Shown here piece by piece: positions 1-5,621 of a stretch of DNA of 12,616 nucleotides (position 1 is its first letter; each line of letters opens with the position of its first letter). The stretch covers positions 1 through 12,616 of the forward strand of contig NZ_CALTWS010000062.1 of the NCBI RefSeq assembly GCF_943913055.1, read 5' to 3'. The translations under genes were made by a program, and so were the position numbers. The stretch is from an uncultured Brevundimonas sp. (GTDB lineage Bacteria; Pseudomonadota; Alphaproteobacteria; Caulobacterales; Caulobacteraceae). The notes beneath the pieces are model-generated. The model did no database searches, was not told the origin of the DNA, and saw only the letters and a program-made list of their open reading frames with translations.

Positions 1-318
1 GGCGGGGCCAGCGACGCCCTGTTCGGCTCGATCGGCTGGCAGGGCGGAGACCGTCGCGTGCTGGCCCAGGCCCTGTATGAAGTCATGACTGTGGACCTGC
101 GTCCGCGACTGGCCGATGTGCGGGTGCCCGTCACGGTGGCCTATGGCTGGAGCCCGGACGAGGCCTCGGCCCGCAGCCGCACCGACGCCCTGTTCCGCGC
201 CGCCTATGCTCGCCTACCGACGCCCGCTACCTTCGAGCGGATTGAGGGAGCCGAGCACATGGTCATGATCGACCAGCCGACGCGGTTCCTCGCCGCCGTG
301 GACCGGTTTCTGGCCTGA
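1..318 (+). CDS. alpha/beta hydrolase, C-terminal part (5' end outside window)
   Basis: The frame is open from base 1 and gives the last 105 residues of a protein ending in TGA. The segment VPVTVAYGWSPDE (about residues 41-53) fits the late beta strand and acid-residue loop of alpha/beta hydrolases. GAEHMVMIDQPTRF (about 83-96) carries the typical catalytic His, here followed by a hydrophobic stretch and a PxxF segment. The nucleophile-elbow serine would lie upstream and is not visible. Substrate cannot be inferred: this fold includes esterases, lyases and dehalogenases. The gene converges on the isomerase gene with a 21-bp gap and no clear terminator. The fold call is from motif recognition only. 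Confidence 0.75.
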   Translation, partial: GGASDALFGSIGWQGGDRRVLAQALYEVMTVDLRPRLADVRVPVTVAYGWSPDEASARSRTDALFRAAYARLPTPATFERIEGAEHMVMIDQPTRFLAAVDRFLA

Positions 319-339
319 AGTCTCACTGCTCGAGCGCGG

Positions 340-972
340 TCAGTCCGCGTCCGGTTGACGGTCCGGATGCGCCGCGATGAAGGCCGGATGCGCGCGGGCT
401 GCAGCGTCTATGGCCAGCAGGCGGGGAAAGGCGTCGAGCGGCACGTTGAACCGGTGCGCTGAATAGATCTGGGGGATAAGACAGGCATCGGCGAGCGTCG
501 GCGTACTCCCGAAACACCAGCCGTCGCCGTCGCGCGCGACCAGCGCCTCCAGCGCGGTGAACCCCGGTACAATCCAGCGCCCCGCCCAGGCATCGACCGC
601 CGCCTGGTCCGCCCCGAAATCCTCGCGCAGGCTCTTGCCCACCCGCAGATTGTTCAGCGGATGGATGTCGCAGACGATCAGCGCCGCCATGGCCCGGACC
701 CGCGCGCGATCCAGCGGGTCGGCGGGCAGCAGGGGTGGGTGCGGATGGGTCTCCTCCAGCCATTCCAGAATGGCCGGGCTCTGGGTCAGGACCGCCCCGT
801 CGATCTGCAGCGCGGGCACCATGCCTTGCGGGTTCAGCGCGACATAGTCCGCCGCCTTCTGGGCCCCTGTGCGCAGGTCGTGCCCCTGCGTCTGGTAATC
901 GATCCCCTTCAACGCCAGGGCGATGCGGACGCGATAGGCGGCGCCGGAGCGCCAGTAGCCGTGCAGGATCAT
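340..972 (-). CDS. maiA: zeta-class GST-type maleylacetoacetate / maleylpyruvate isomerase
   Basis: This 210-residue cytosolic enzyme should catalyse glutathione-dependent cis-trans isomerisation of maleylacetoacetate (tyrosine/homogentisate route) or maleylpyruvate (gentisate route). The N-terminal thioredoxin-like domain begins ILHGYWRSGAAYRVRIAL, the zeta-GST active-site region. QSPAILEWLEE (about residue 65) is the glutathione-site QS(P)AI motif. The C-terminal helical domain contains CDIHPLNNLRV and TPTLADACLIPQ, both typical of the family. Length matches the usual 210-215. The ATG at 972 is chosen because it starts at the conserved MILHGYWRS and overlaps the upstream stop as ATGA, implying translational coupling. 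An in-frame upstream extension exists but only overlaps the preceding gene. The residue after the first Ser of the active-site loop is Gly instead of the Ser of the eukaryotic SSC motif. The symbol assumes the homogentisate reading; a NagL-like role is equally possible. Confidence 0.85.
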   Translation of the reverse strand: MILHGYWRSGAAYRVRIALALKGIDYQTQGHDLRTGAQKAADYVALNPQGMVPALQIDGAVLTQSPAILEWLEETHPHPPLLPADPLDRARVRAMAALIVCDIHPLNNLRVGKSLREDFGADQAAVDAWAGRWIVPGFTALEALVARDGDGWCFGSTPTLADACLIPQIYSAHRFNVPLDAFPRLLAIDAAARAHPAFIAAHPDRQPDAD

Positions 973-1622
973 CGGGCCCTCATGGTGAAAGTCAGTGGCG
1001 ACAGCCCCGCGATCAGCGCCTCGACCCGGTCGCCGGGCACCAGTGGTCCAACCCCCTCGGGCGTGCCGGTGAAGATCAGATCGCCCGCCCGCACATCCCA
1101 CAACGTGCGCGCCTTTTCCAGAACCTCTGCCGGGCTCCAGACCATGTCGTCCAATCGCCCGGACTGGCGCATCTCGCCGTTGACGGTCAGGGCGATCGCT
1201 GCCGCCTGATCGGGCAGCGGCCCCATCGTCAGGGCTCCGCAGGGGGCCGACCGATCGAACCCCTTGGCCGCATCCCAGGGCCGCCCCTTGGCCTTGGCGG
1301 CGGCCTGAAGGTCGCGTCGCGTCAGGTCGCAGCCGACGGCCCAGCCGACGATGTCGCCGTCCGGCCCGATGGCGCAGACCAGCTCGACCTCGTGATGCAG
1401 ATCACTGGTGGCGGACGGATAGACCGGGTCGGCCCCGTCCGTGACGACCGCATCCGACGGCTTGGAAAAGAAGAAGGGCTCGGCCCGCTCGTGGCCCATC
1501 TCGCGCGCATGGGCGGCATAGTTCTGGCCGACACACAGGATGCGTCGCACGGCGAAACGCTCGTTGCGCCCGGCGATGGGCAGGCTGGGTGTCGGGGCGG
1601 GCGGGAACAGCCAATCGGTCAT
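969..1622 (-). CDS. fumarylacetoacetate hydrolase family protein (fumarylacetoacetate or fumarylpyruvate hydrolase)
   Basis: This 217-residue protein has the compact FAH C-terminal-type fold. RRILCVGQNYAAHAREMG (about residues 26-43) is the classic family start. The metal-binding EVE acidic motif is in HHEVELVCAIG (about 76-86). Further downstream are the conserved GCDLTRRDLQ and KGRPWDAAKGFD segments, and near the end DLIFTGTPEGVG. The reaction is hydrolysis of fumarylacetoacetate to fumarate and acetoacetate, or of fumarylpyruvate to fumarate and pyruvate. The small size resembles NagK-like fumarylpyruvate hydrolases more than the longer two-domain FAH of animals. It is the first gene of a two-gene minus-strand operon; its TGA overlaps the ATG of the isomerase gene. 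No Shine-Dalgarno is visible before the ATG at 1622, but that start gives the expected family N-terminus. Neither dioxygenase (homogentisate or gentisate) is in the window, so the pathway is unresolved. Confidence 0.85.
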   Translation of the reverse strand: MTDWLFPPAPTPSLPIAGRNERFAVRRILCVGQNYAAHAREMGHERAEPFFFSKPSDAVVTDGADPVYPSATSDLHHEVELVCAIGPDGDIVGWAVGCDLTRRDLQAAAKAKGRPWDAAKGFDRSAPCGALTMGPLPDQAAAIALTVNGEMRQSGRLDDMVWSPAEVLEKARTLWDVRAGDLIFTGTPEGVGPLVPGDRVEALIAGLSPLTFTMRAR

Positions 1623-1688
1623 GACGTTTTGTATCGCGAGCGCCCCGGAAGCGCCATCGGACGACGGCGTTTGTCTTGCTGCATTGCG

Positions 1689-1713
1689 GGAACCGCGATG
1701 GTGGAGTGGCGTT
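1689..1713 (+). promoter_or_regulatory. EcfG-type general stress response promoter (GGAAC-N16-CGTT)
   Basis: GGAAC lies at 1689-1693 and CGTT at 1710-1713, separated by exactly 16 bp. This is a perfect match to the promoter consensus recognised by alphaproteobacterial EcfG/SigT sigma factors. The predicted transcription start is near 1720, leaving a leader of about 45 nt with an AGGAG ribosome site before the ATG at 1767. The downstream DUF883 gene is a typical stress-regulon member, which supports the call. The consensus is established; its use here is inferred. Confidence 0.82.
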
Positions 1714-1715
1714 CC
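1691..1715 (-). promoter_or_regulatory. possible overlapping minus-strand EcfG-like promoter (GGAAC-N16-GGTT)
   Basis: The plus-strand promoter is partly palindromic: GGGAAC (1688-1693) and GTTCCC (1711-1716) form an inverted repeat. Read on the minus strand this gives GGAAC, a 16-bp spacer and GGTT, one base off the CGTT consensus. It would fire toward the hydrolase/isomerase operon starting at 1622, with a leader of about 60 nt. The mismatch makes this weak; no other minus-strand promoter stood out in the intergenic region. Confidence 0.3.
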
Positions 1716-1766
1716 CTCGCAAGATTATCTATCTAACCGTCACGCTTGACGACAGGAGTTCGCATC

Positions 1767-2147
1767 ATGGCCAACAACAAGACCGCACGGGCAGCCGTCA
1801 AAGACGACCTCAATACCCTGAAGGACGACCTCAAGGTGCTGGGAGCCGAGGAGAAGGCCGCGCTGCGCGAAAAGGCTACTGCCGCCGAAGCCAAGGTCCG
1901 CGCCAAGGCGTCCGAAGCCGAGGCGAAGCTGCGCGAACAGGCTGAAGTCGTGCGTGAACGCGCCCGCGGCTATTATGACACCGCCCGCGTTCGTGGCCGC
2001 GAATACTATGACGAAGCTTCCGAACGCTTCGACGAAGCCCAGCGTTATGTCGTAGAGCGCGTGCAGGAACGTCCGATCCAGTCCACCGCCATCGCTCTGG
2101 GCGTCGGCGTGGTTCTGGGCCTGCTCCTGTCGGGTCGTCGTCGCTGA
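1767..2147 (+). CDS. DUF883 (ElaB/YqjD/YgaM-like) tail-anchored protein
   Basis: This 126-residue protein has a long Lys/Glu/Ala-rich amphipathic helix or coiled coil (about residues 8-95). A C-terminal membrane segment follows (about 100-122, VQERPIQSTAIALGVGVVLG), ending in a basic GRRR tail. That architecture is the DUF883 family; in E. coli YqjD and ElaB are stationary-phase inner-membrane proteins reported to associate with ribosomes. The C-terminal helix should anchor it in the inner membrane with the coil in the cytoplasm. The ATG at 1767 is chosen because AGGAG (1754-1758) sits 8 bp upstream; an in-frame TTG at 1746 lies before that site. It is first in a two-gene operon: its TGA overlaps the next ATG (TGATG). 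The perfect EcfG-type promoter upstream suggests induction by general stress. An ordered run of Tyr/Arg residues near the middle (about 66-78) is notable. Confidence 0.82.
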   Translation: MANNKTARAAVKDDLNTLKDDLKVLGAEEKAALREKATAAEAKVRAKASEAEAKLREQAEVVRERARGYYDTARVRGREYYDEASERFDEAQRYVVERVQERPIQSTAIALGVGVVLGLLLSGRRR

Positions 2148-2548
2148 TGCTCGGCGGGGGGCTGGCCAGGGGACTGGTCAAAAAAGCCGTCGCGGTCGCC
2201 ATCGCCGCCGGTGCAGGCTTTGTGGCCATCGTGGCTCTGGGCGCGACCATGTTCTTCGCCCTATGTCTGGTAGTTCCGCAAATGGGCGCAGCGGCCATCA
2301 CTTTTGGTCTGTTCGCCTTGACGGCTCTCATCGTCACCCTCGTCTATCTGAAGGGCGACAGTGACCATGAGGAAGATGACGAGCCCGTTGGCCTTGGTCA
2401 GCGTGCCTTCTCGCTTTTCCGTGAGCGGCCCATTCTGGGAGCCGTCGCGGCGCTGGCGGGGGGTTGGATTTTCCTGAGGAACCCGGCCCTGGCCACCATG
2501 GTCGCTGCGGCCTTCACCGAGAAGTCTCACGGTCGTCGCCGGTACTGA
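2147..2548 (+). CDS. small multi-helix membrane protein, holin-like / DUF883-operon partner
   Basis: This 133-residue protein has two long hydrophobic helices (about 13-40 and 45-68). A short acidic linker follows (DSDHEEDDE, about 71-79), then a third hydrophobic region (about 97-118) and a basic GRRRY end. It overlaps the DUF883 gene by one base (TGATG), so the two are probably translated in a coupled way and act together in the inner membrane. The third region starts RERPILGAVAALAGG, resembling the QERPIQSTAIALGVG anchor of its neighbour. Proteins of this type next to DUF883 genes are often annotated as phage-holin-family or hypothetical; I see no real phage link. Function is unknown. Transcription ends in the strong hairpin at 2571-2602. 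Confidence 0.75.
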   Translation: MLGGGLARGLVKKAVAVAIAAGAGFVAIVALGATMFFALCLVVPQMGAAAITFGLFALTALIVTLVYLKGDSDHEEDDEPVGLGQRAFSLFRERPILGAVAALAGGWIFLRNPALATMVAAAFTEKSHGRRRY

Positions 2549-2570
2549 GCTGCGTTCAAAGCATGTGAAA

Positions 2571-2602
2571 AAAGGGCCGGCGGAGACATCCGCCGGCCCT
2601 TT
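2571..2602. terminator. bidirectional rho-independent terminator
   Basis: A perfect 14-bp stem (AAAGGGCCGGCGGA / TCCGCCGGCCCTTT) encloses a GACA loop between two converging operons. On the minus strand the stem is followed by six T residues (plus-strand A run 2568-2573), an excellent terminator for the phosphoesterase operon. On the plus strand the stem ends in TTT followed by CTCTTT, so it should also stop the DUF883 operon. Confidence 0.92.
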
Positions 2603-2621
2603 CTCTTTGCCGACACGGCGA

Positions 2622-3473
2622 TCAGCTCGCGGCCATCTCGCGTTCGCCAGGAGCGTTGGGATCGGGCGCGGTGCGGGCCTTTCGCGTGTCCTGACGACGG
2701 GGCAGGGTCCAGACCTTGTCGGCCTCGAACCGCTCACCCGTCCAGGCCATGACGGTGACGGTAATGGTGTGGGCGTCCCAGTCGATCTGGTTGAAGCTGG
2801 GCGGCGCGCCCCGCTCGCGATGCGACAGCGTCCCGCACCCGACGGCATAGGAACAGCGGTCGCCCAGCGCGATGGGCAGGGCAAACGGCACATGGACGTG
2901 ACCTGTGGTGATCAGATCGACCCCTGCTTCCTGAAAGATCAAAGCCGCCGCATCGCCGCGCTTGACGTCGCCCGTCATCGGCGTGCCGATCATCTCGACC
3001 AGGGGATGGTGACAGGCCAGGATACGCAGCGTCCCCACCGGCGCCTGACGCAAGGCCTCGGCGGCCTTGCGGGTCTGATCCAGATCGATCACGCCCTTGG
3101 ACCAGTTAGCCCTCGCCTGCCATCCCCGCGCGGTAACGACGCCGCGCACCATCACCGCCGGGCTCAGGAACTGATGATCATGCGCCGGATGGCCGGTGGC
3201 CCGCTCGAACGCCTTCCAAGGCCGGAACAGTCGGGCCAGCAGGCTCCAGTAGGGGACATCGTGATTGCCCACGATGACGAAGCGGGGCTCGGGCATGCGC
3301 CGGATCCAGCGACCGGCCGCCTCGAACTCGTCGGGCAGGCCCTGCTGGGTGATGTCGCCCGTGATCAGAATCAGGTCAGACGGAGTGGCATGGGCATAGT
3401 CCAGCGCCGCCTCGACCGCCACTTTGTGCTCGCAACCGAAATGGATGTCCGAGAACTGGAGAACACGTCCCAT
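2622..3473 (-). CDS. calcineurin-like metallophosphoesterase
   Basis: This 283-residue protein shows the full set of metallophosphoesterase motifs: DIH (D9, H11), GD (D40), GNHD (N70, H71), a HH in ILACHHP (H155) and GHVH (H192, H194). These residues bind two metals and hydrolyse phosphate esters. The class III cyclic-nucleotide phosphodiesterase/Icc-like layout fits, but substrate cannot be read from sequence. The start is the ATG at 3473-3471, at the conserved beta strand MGRVLQFSDIH; it overlaps the upstream stop as TGATG. A longer in-frame extension upstream only reads through the neighbour in another frame. No signal peptide or membrane segment is present, so it is probably cytosolic. 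Coupling to a lipid-kinase-like gene suggests it may act on a phosphorylated lipid or its head group; that is inference. Confidence 0.88.
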   Translation of the reverse strand: MGRVLQFSDIHFGCEHKVAVEAALDYAHATPSDLILITGDITQQGLPDEFEAAGRWIRRMPEPRFVIVGNHDVPYWSLLARLFRPWKAFERATGHPAHDHQFLSPAVMVRGVVTARGWQARANWSKGVIDLDQTRKAAEALRQAPVGTLRILACHHPLVEMIGTPMTGDVKRGDAAALIFQEAGVDLITTGHVHVPFALPIALGDRCSYAVGCGTLSHRERGAPPSFNQIDWDAHTITVTVMAWTGERFEADKVWTLPRRQDTRKARTAPDPNAPGEREMAAS

Positions 3474-4432
3474 CAGACCGTGTCCGCCGCCGCCGGAGGA
3501 TTGGGAGCCAGGGCGCGAAACGCCTTCTTGATGAACCGCACATTGGCTGTCTGCTTCAACATCAGCGGCTCGCCATCGATGACGGCGGGAATCTTGGATC
3601 GTGCCCCGACTTCGACCCTGCGCGTCGACTGGGTGGTGACGGAGGGGTCGTTGCGCCAATCGTTCATGACCGCATGAGCAGCCAGTCGGAACGCCTGGGC
3701 CGCATCGGTCGGGTCCATGGCGGCGGCCTCAAGACCGGTATTCTCGTCCATAACCTTGGAGATCATCGGGCTGATCAGGACCAGCGCGCCTGTGCGCCTT
3801 GTCGCCGACCCATCCAGCGAGAACCGCAACCGCCCGGAGAAGGCCCGTTTCATGGCCTTGCGCGCATGGTTCCAGGCCAGGCTGAACTTCCCGGTCCTGA
3901 TCGCCTCGCGTGCCGGTGCCCACAGCGCGGGTGCCCCCAGAATAGCCGCGCAATAGAAGGCCTGCTTGACCACGCCGTCCGAGACCTCGCCGCCCGCCAC
4001 ATCCTGCTCCGCACCCTCTTCCAGCGCGAGCCGCAGAGCCGCCTTCCAGTCGGCCGTGCCGTACAAGGCCTTCGGCAACATGTTCATGGTCCCTCCCGGC
4101 AAGGGCGCAATCAGGGGCCCGTTCGGTCCCGCCTGGGAGGCGATGGTTCCCGCCGTGCCGTCGCCCGCCAGCACGAATAGGGCGTCGGGGCAGGCGTCGA
4201 TGGCCGTGCGGATCTGCTCGTCGAACTGCCCGGGCTCCAGCGACACCACCTCAGCCTCGCAGTCGTATTCCGCGAAGATCGCCTCGGCCTCGGTCGCAGC
4301 CTGGTTCCCGACGCTGCCAGACAGGGCGTTCACCAGCATGATGACCTTGTTCAATCGCACATGGCGGGACAGCGAGGGTCCGGCCACGTCATCGACTGTG
4401 GATGCATCGACGGGAATCTGTATGTCTGTCAT
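3473..4432 (-). CDS. diacylglycerol/lipid kinase family protein (DAGK catalytic domain)
   Basis: This 319-residue protein begins with a variable, possibly disordered segment of about 27 residues. The DAGK_cat fold follows: VNALSGSVG (34-42, phosphate-loop-like), LAGDGTAGT (88-96, the GGDGT nucleotide motif with Ala for the first Gly), and PLPGGTMNMLPKALYG (110-125, in place of GTxND). DGE at 286-288 closes the catalytic C-terminal lobe. The family phosphorylates lipids such as diacylglycerol, ceramide or sphingoid bases with ATP at the membrane surface; the substrate here is unknown. No transmembrane helix is seen. It is the first gene of a two-gene operon with the metallophosphoesterase. The EcfG-type promoter ends 8 bp before the ATG at 4432, so the mRNA should be leaderless or nearly so, and no Shine-Dalgarno is present. 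Confidence 0.87.
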   Translation of the reverse strand: MTDIQIPVDASTVDDVAGPSLSRHVRLNKVIMLVNALSGSVGNQAATEAEAIFAEYDCEAEVVSLEPGQFDEQIRTAIDACPDALFVLAGDGTAGTIASQAGPNGPLIAPLPGGTMNMLPKALYGTADWKAALRLALEEGAEQDVAGGEVSDGVVKQAFYCAAILGAPALWAPAREAIRTGKFSLAWNHARKAMKRAFSGRLRFSLDGSATRRTGALVLISPMISKVMDENTGLEAAAMDPTDAAQAFRLAAHAVMNDWRNDPSVTTQSTRRVEVGARSKIPAVIDGEPLMLKQTANVRFIKKAFRALAPNPPAAADTV

Positions 4433-4440
4433 GCCGCCCG

Positions 4441-4465
4441 AACGCCCTTACAAGGTCGATGTTCC
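4441..4465 (-). promoter_or_regulatory. EcfG-type promoter of the lipid kinase/phosphoesterase operon
   Basis: On the minus strand GGAAC (4465-4461) and CGTT (4444-4441) are separated by exactly 16 bp, a perfect general-stress consensus. Only 8 bp separate CGTT from the kinase ATG, placing transcription start at or within a few bases of the start codon. This is the second of three such promoters in the window and is divergent from the one at 4554-4578. Confidence 0.8.
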
Positions 4466-4553
4466 GCCCATACAGCCAAGCGAGACCGTTCGCCGGAGCC
4501 GCACGACCATAAGCCCTCAGGAACCTTCTCACGCAATAACCTTGGCCATTTCC

Positions 4554-4578
4554 GGAACCCGTACGGCGACTTGGCGTT
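4554..4578 (+). promoter_or_regulatory. EcfG-type promoter of the glycine-zipper lipoprotein
   Basis: GGAAC at 4554-4558 and CGTT at 4575-4578 are separated by 16 bp, again a perfect match. The predicted start near 4585 gives a leader of roughly 35 nt that includes an AAAGGA ribosome site about 10 bp before the ATG at 4619. The divergent arrangement with 4441-4465 means one intergenic region would switch on both operons under stress. Confidence 0.83.
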
Positions 4579-4618
4579 TGGCAGGACAGGGGCGAACCCG
4601 GGAACAAAGGAATTCACC

Positions 4619-4960
4619 ATGAAAAAGGCAATTCTCGCCATTGCTGCAGCCGGCATGATGGCCAGCGCCTGCGCCAGCGACGGCTACGGCGGCACCAATG
4701 AAACCGTCCGTCAGGGCGCAGTCGGGGCTGGTATCGGCGCCGTCGCCGGTGCGATCATCGGCAACAATGTCGGCGGCGGCAACGCAGCCACGGGCGCGCT
4801 GATCGGTGGTGCCATCGGCGGTACCGCCGGTGCCATCCGCGGCTCGGCGCAAGATCGCGCCAACCAGCAGCGTTACCGCGACAACAACGGTGGCTACTAC
4901 TACTGCTACGATGGTCGCCAGACCGAGTGCTACTGGGAAAACGGCCAGCGTCGCCGTTAA
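4619..4960 (+). CDS. glycine-zipper 2TM-domain lipoprotein
   Basis: This 113-residue protein has a short basic, hydrophobic signal sequence ending in the lipobox ASAC (Cys18), so the mature protein is lipid-anchored in the envelope. Residues about 32-73 form a glycine-zipper region with GxxxG-type spacing (for example VGAGIGAVAGAIIG and GALIGGAIGGTAGAI) and two hydrophobic halves. This is the layout of the 17-kDa surface-antigen/Gly-zipper_2TM and YMGG-like groups. The tail is polar and Tyr/Arg/Asn-rich and contains two Cys (CYDGRQTEC), possibly a disulfide. The ATG follows an AAAGGA site. It has its own EcfG-type promoter and its own terminator, so it is a single-gene stress-inducible unit. 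The role is probably in outer-membrane or envelope integrity; the molecular function is unknown. Confidence 0.85.
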   Translation: MKKAILAIAAAGMMASACASDGYGGTNETVRQGAVGAGIGAVAGAIIGNNVGGGNAATGALIGGAIGGTAGAIRGSAQDRANQQRYRDNNGGYYYCYDGRQTECYWENGQRRR

Positions 4961-4984
4961 TCCCATCTGTTAGATGGTAAGAAG

Positions 4985-5018
4985 AGGGCGGCGGGTCGAG
5001 AGGCGCGCCGCCCTTTTT
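4985..5018 (+). terminator. rho-independent terminator after the glycine-zipper lipoprotein
   Basis: A 9-bp stem AGGGCGGCG (4985-4993) / CGCCGCCCT (5006-5014) with a 12-nt loop is followed by a T run (5014-5018), 25 bp after the stop codon. Confidence 0.85.
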
Positions 5019-5073
5019 GTGTTTGGGGCTGGCGCTGGCCCGCAAGGGCTGCAACGGTACCCGGATTGAGTAT

Positions 5074-5079
5074 GGAGGG
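5074..5079 (+). promoter_or_regulatory. ribosome-binding site deciding the OmpA-like start
   Basis: GGAGGG lies 7 bp before the GTG at 5087. It overlaps the alternative ATG at 5072, and the TTG at 5066 also precedes it, so neither is likely to be the start. Confidence 0.7.
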
Positions 5080-5086
5080 TGGGCTT

Positions 5087-5536
5087 GTGAAAGTGTTTCT
5101 GGTGGGCGGGCTGGTCGCGGCTGGGCTGACGGTGGCGGGGTGCAACCTGGCGCCGACGATGAGCCGCAGCGACATCGTGGCGGAACCCTCGGCCTGTCAG
5201 GCCAAGCGTTTTGAAGTCTATTTCGCCGAGGGCGAGGCGCGGCTGACGGATGTGGCGAGACAGGCCATCGGGCTGACCGCGACACAGCTTCAGGGCTGCC
5301 GCATCGACAAGGTGCAGGTGATCGGCCTGGCCGACGCCAGCGGTGCTGCGAATGCCAATCAGAGCCTGTCGGAGCGACGGGCCATCGCGGTGGCCGAGGC
5401 ACTGGAAGCGGCGGGCTGGCCGGCACCGGCGTTCGACGTGGACGGCGTGGGAGCCGAGGGCGCGACGACCGCAGGCGTCAACGAACCCATGCGCCGCCGT
5501 ACGGAAGTGTTGGTCGAAGCCTCGCCCCGCACCTGA
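5087..5536 (+). CDS. OmpA-family lipoprotein
   Basis: With the GTG start chosen from the ribosome site, this 149-residue protein opens with a lipoprotein signal (MKVFLVGGLVAAGLTVAGC, lipobox VAGC, lipidated Cys19). An OmpA C-terminal-like domain follows: FEVYFAEGEARLT, then VQVIGLADASGAANANQSLSERRAIAV, with the conserved Asp and Arg that bind the diaminopimelate of peptidoglycan, and a closing MRRRTEVLV. It should be an outer-membrane lipoprotein that contacts the cell wall, like Pal. The domain is somewhat diverged: the usual NRRV is MRRRT. It stands between a terminator and the ScsB/DsbD gene, 85 bp upstream of the latter, so it may be co-transcribed. No clear promoter was identified in the 68 bp before it. 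Confidence 0.83.
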   Translation: MKVFLVGGLVAAGLTVAGCNLAPTMSRSDIVAEPSACQAKRFEVYFAEGEARLTDVARQAIGLTATQLQGCRIDKVQVIGLADASGAANANQSLSERRAIAVAEALEAAGWPAPAFDVDGVGAEGATTAGVNEPMRRRTEVLVEASPRT

Positions 5537-5612
5537 GACGTGACGCCGCGCGGGAGGCGGCTTCGGTGGACGCAGGTCGGTGCGGACGACTAAGGTCGCG
5601 CCGATCCCTCAC

Positions 5613-5617
5613 GGAGG
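5613..5617 (+). promoter_or_regulatory. ribosome-binding site supporting the internal GTG start of the DsbD-family gene
   Basis: GGAGG lies 4 bp before the GTG at 5622, which opens directly into a signal peptide. The more upstream in-frame GTG at 5580 has no good site and would put 14 polar residues in front of the signal sequence. The 4-bp spacing is tighter than ideal. Confidence 0.55.
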
Positions 5618-5621
5618 CCGC

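Noticed and set aside
735..1736. Long plus-strand open frame (333 codons) opposite the hydrolase/isomerase genes
   Set aside because: Pro/Arg/Gly-rich composition typical of antisense frames in GC-rich DNA, with no domain motif; the minus-strand genes have clear family motifs.
2147..2548. Phage holin as a sign of prophage
   Set aside because: No lysis, integrase or structural phage genes nearby; the gene is in a chromosomal stress operon with DUF883.
3474..3659. N-terminal extension of the metallophosphoesterase
   Set aside because: It reads through the lipid kinase gene in another frame; the conserved DIH strand starts right at the ATG overlapping the kinase stop.
2565..3677. Long plus-strand open frame (370 codons) opposite the phosphoesterase gene
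   Set aside because: It is antisense to a gene with all metallophosphoesterase motifs and begins inside the terminator hairpin.
4520..4545. Additional GGAAC at 4520 in the divergent intergenic region
   Set aside because: No CGTT at 16 or 17 bp downstream.
5182..5210. GGAAC...CGTT inside the OmpA-like gene
   Set aside because: The spacer is 20 bp, too long for an EcfG-type promoter, and it lies within a coding region.
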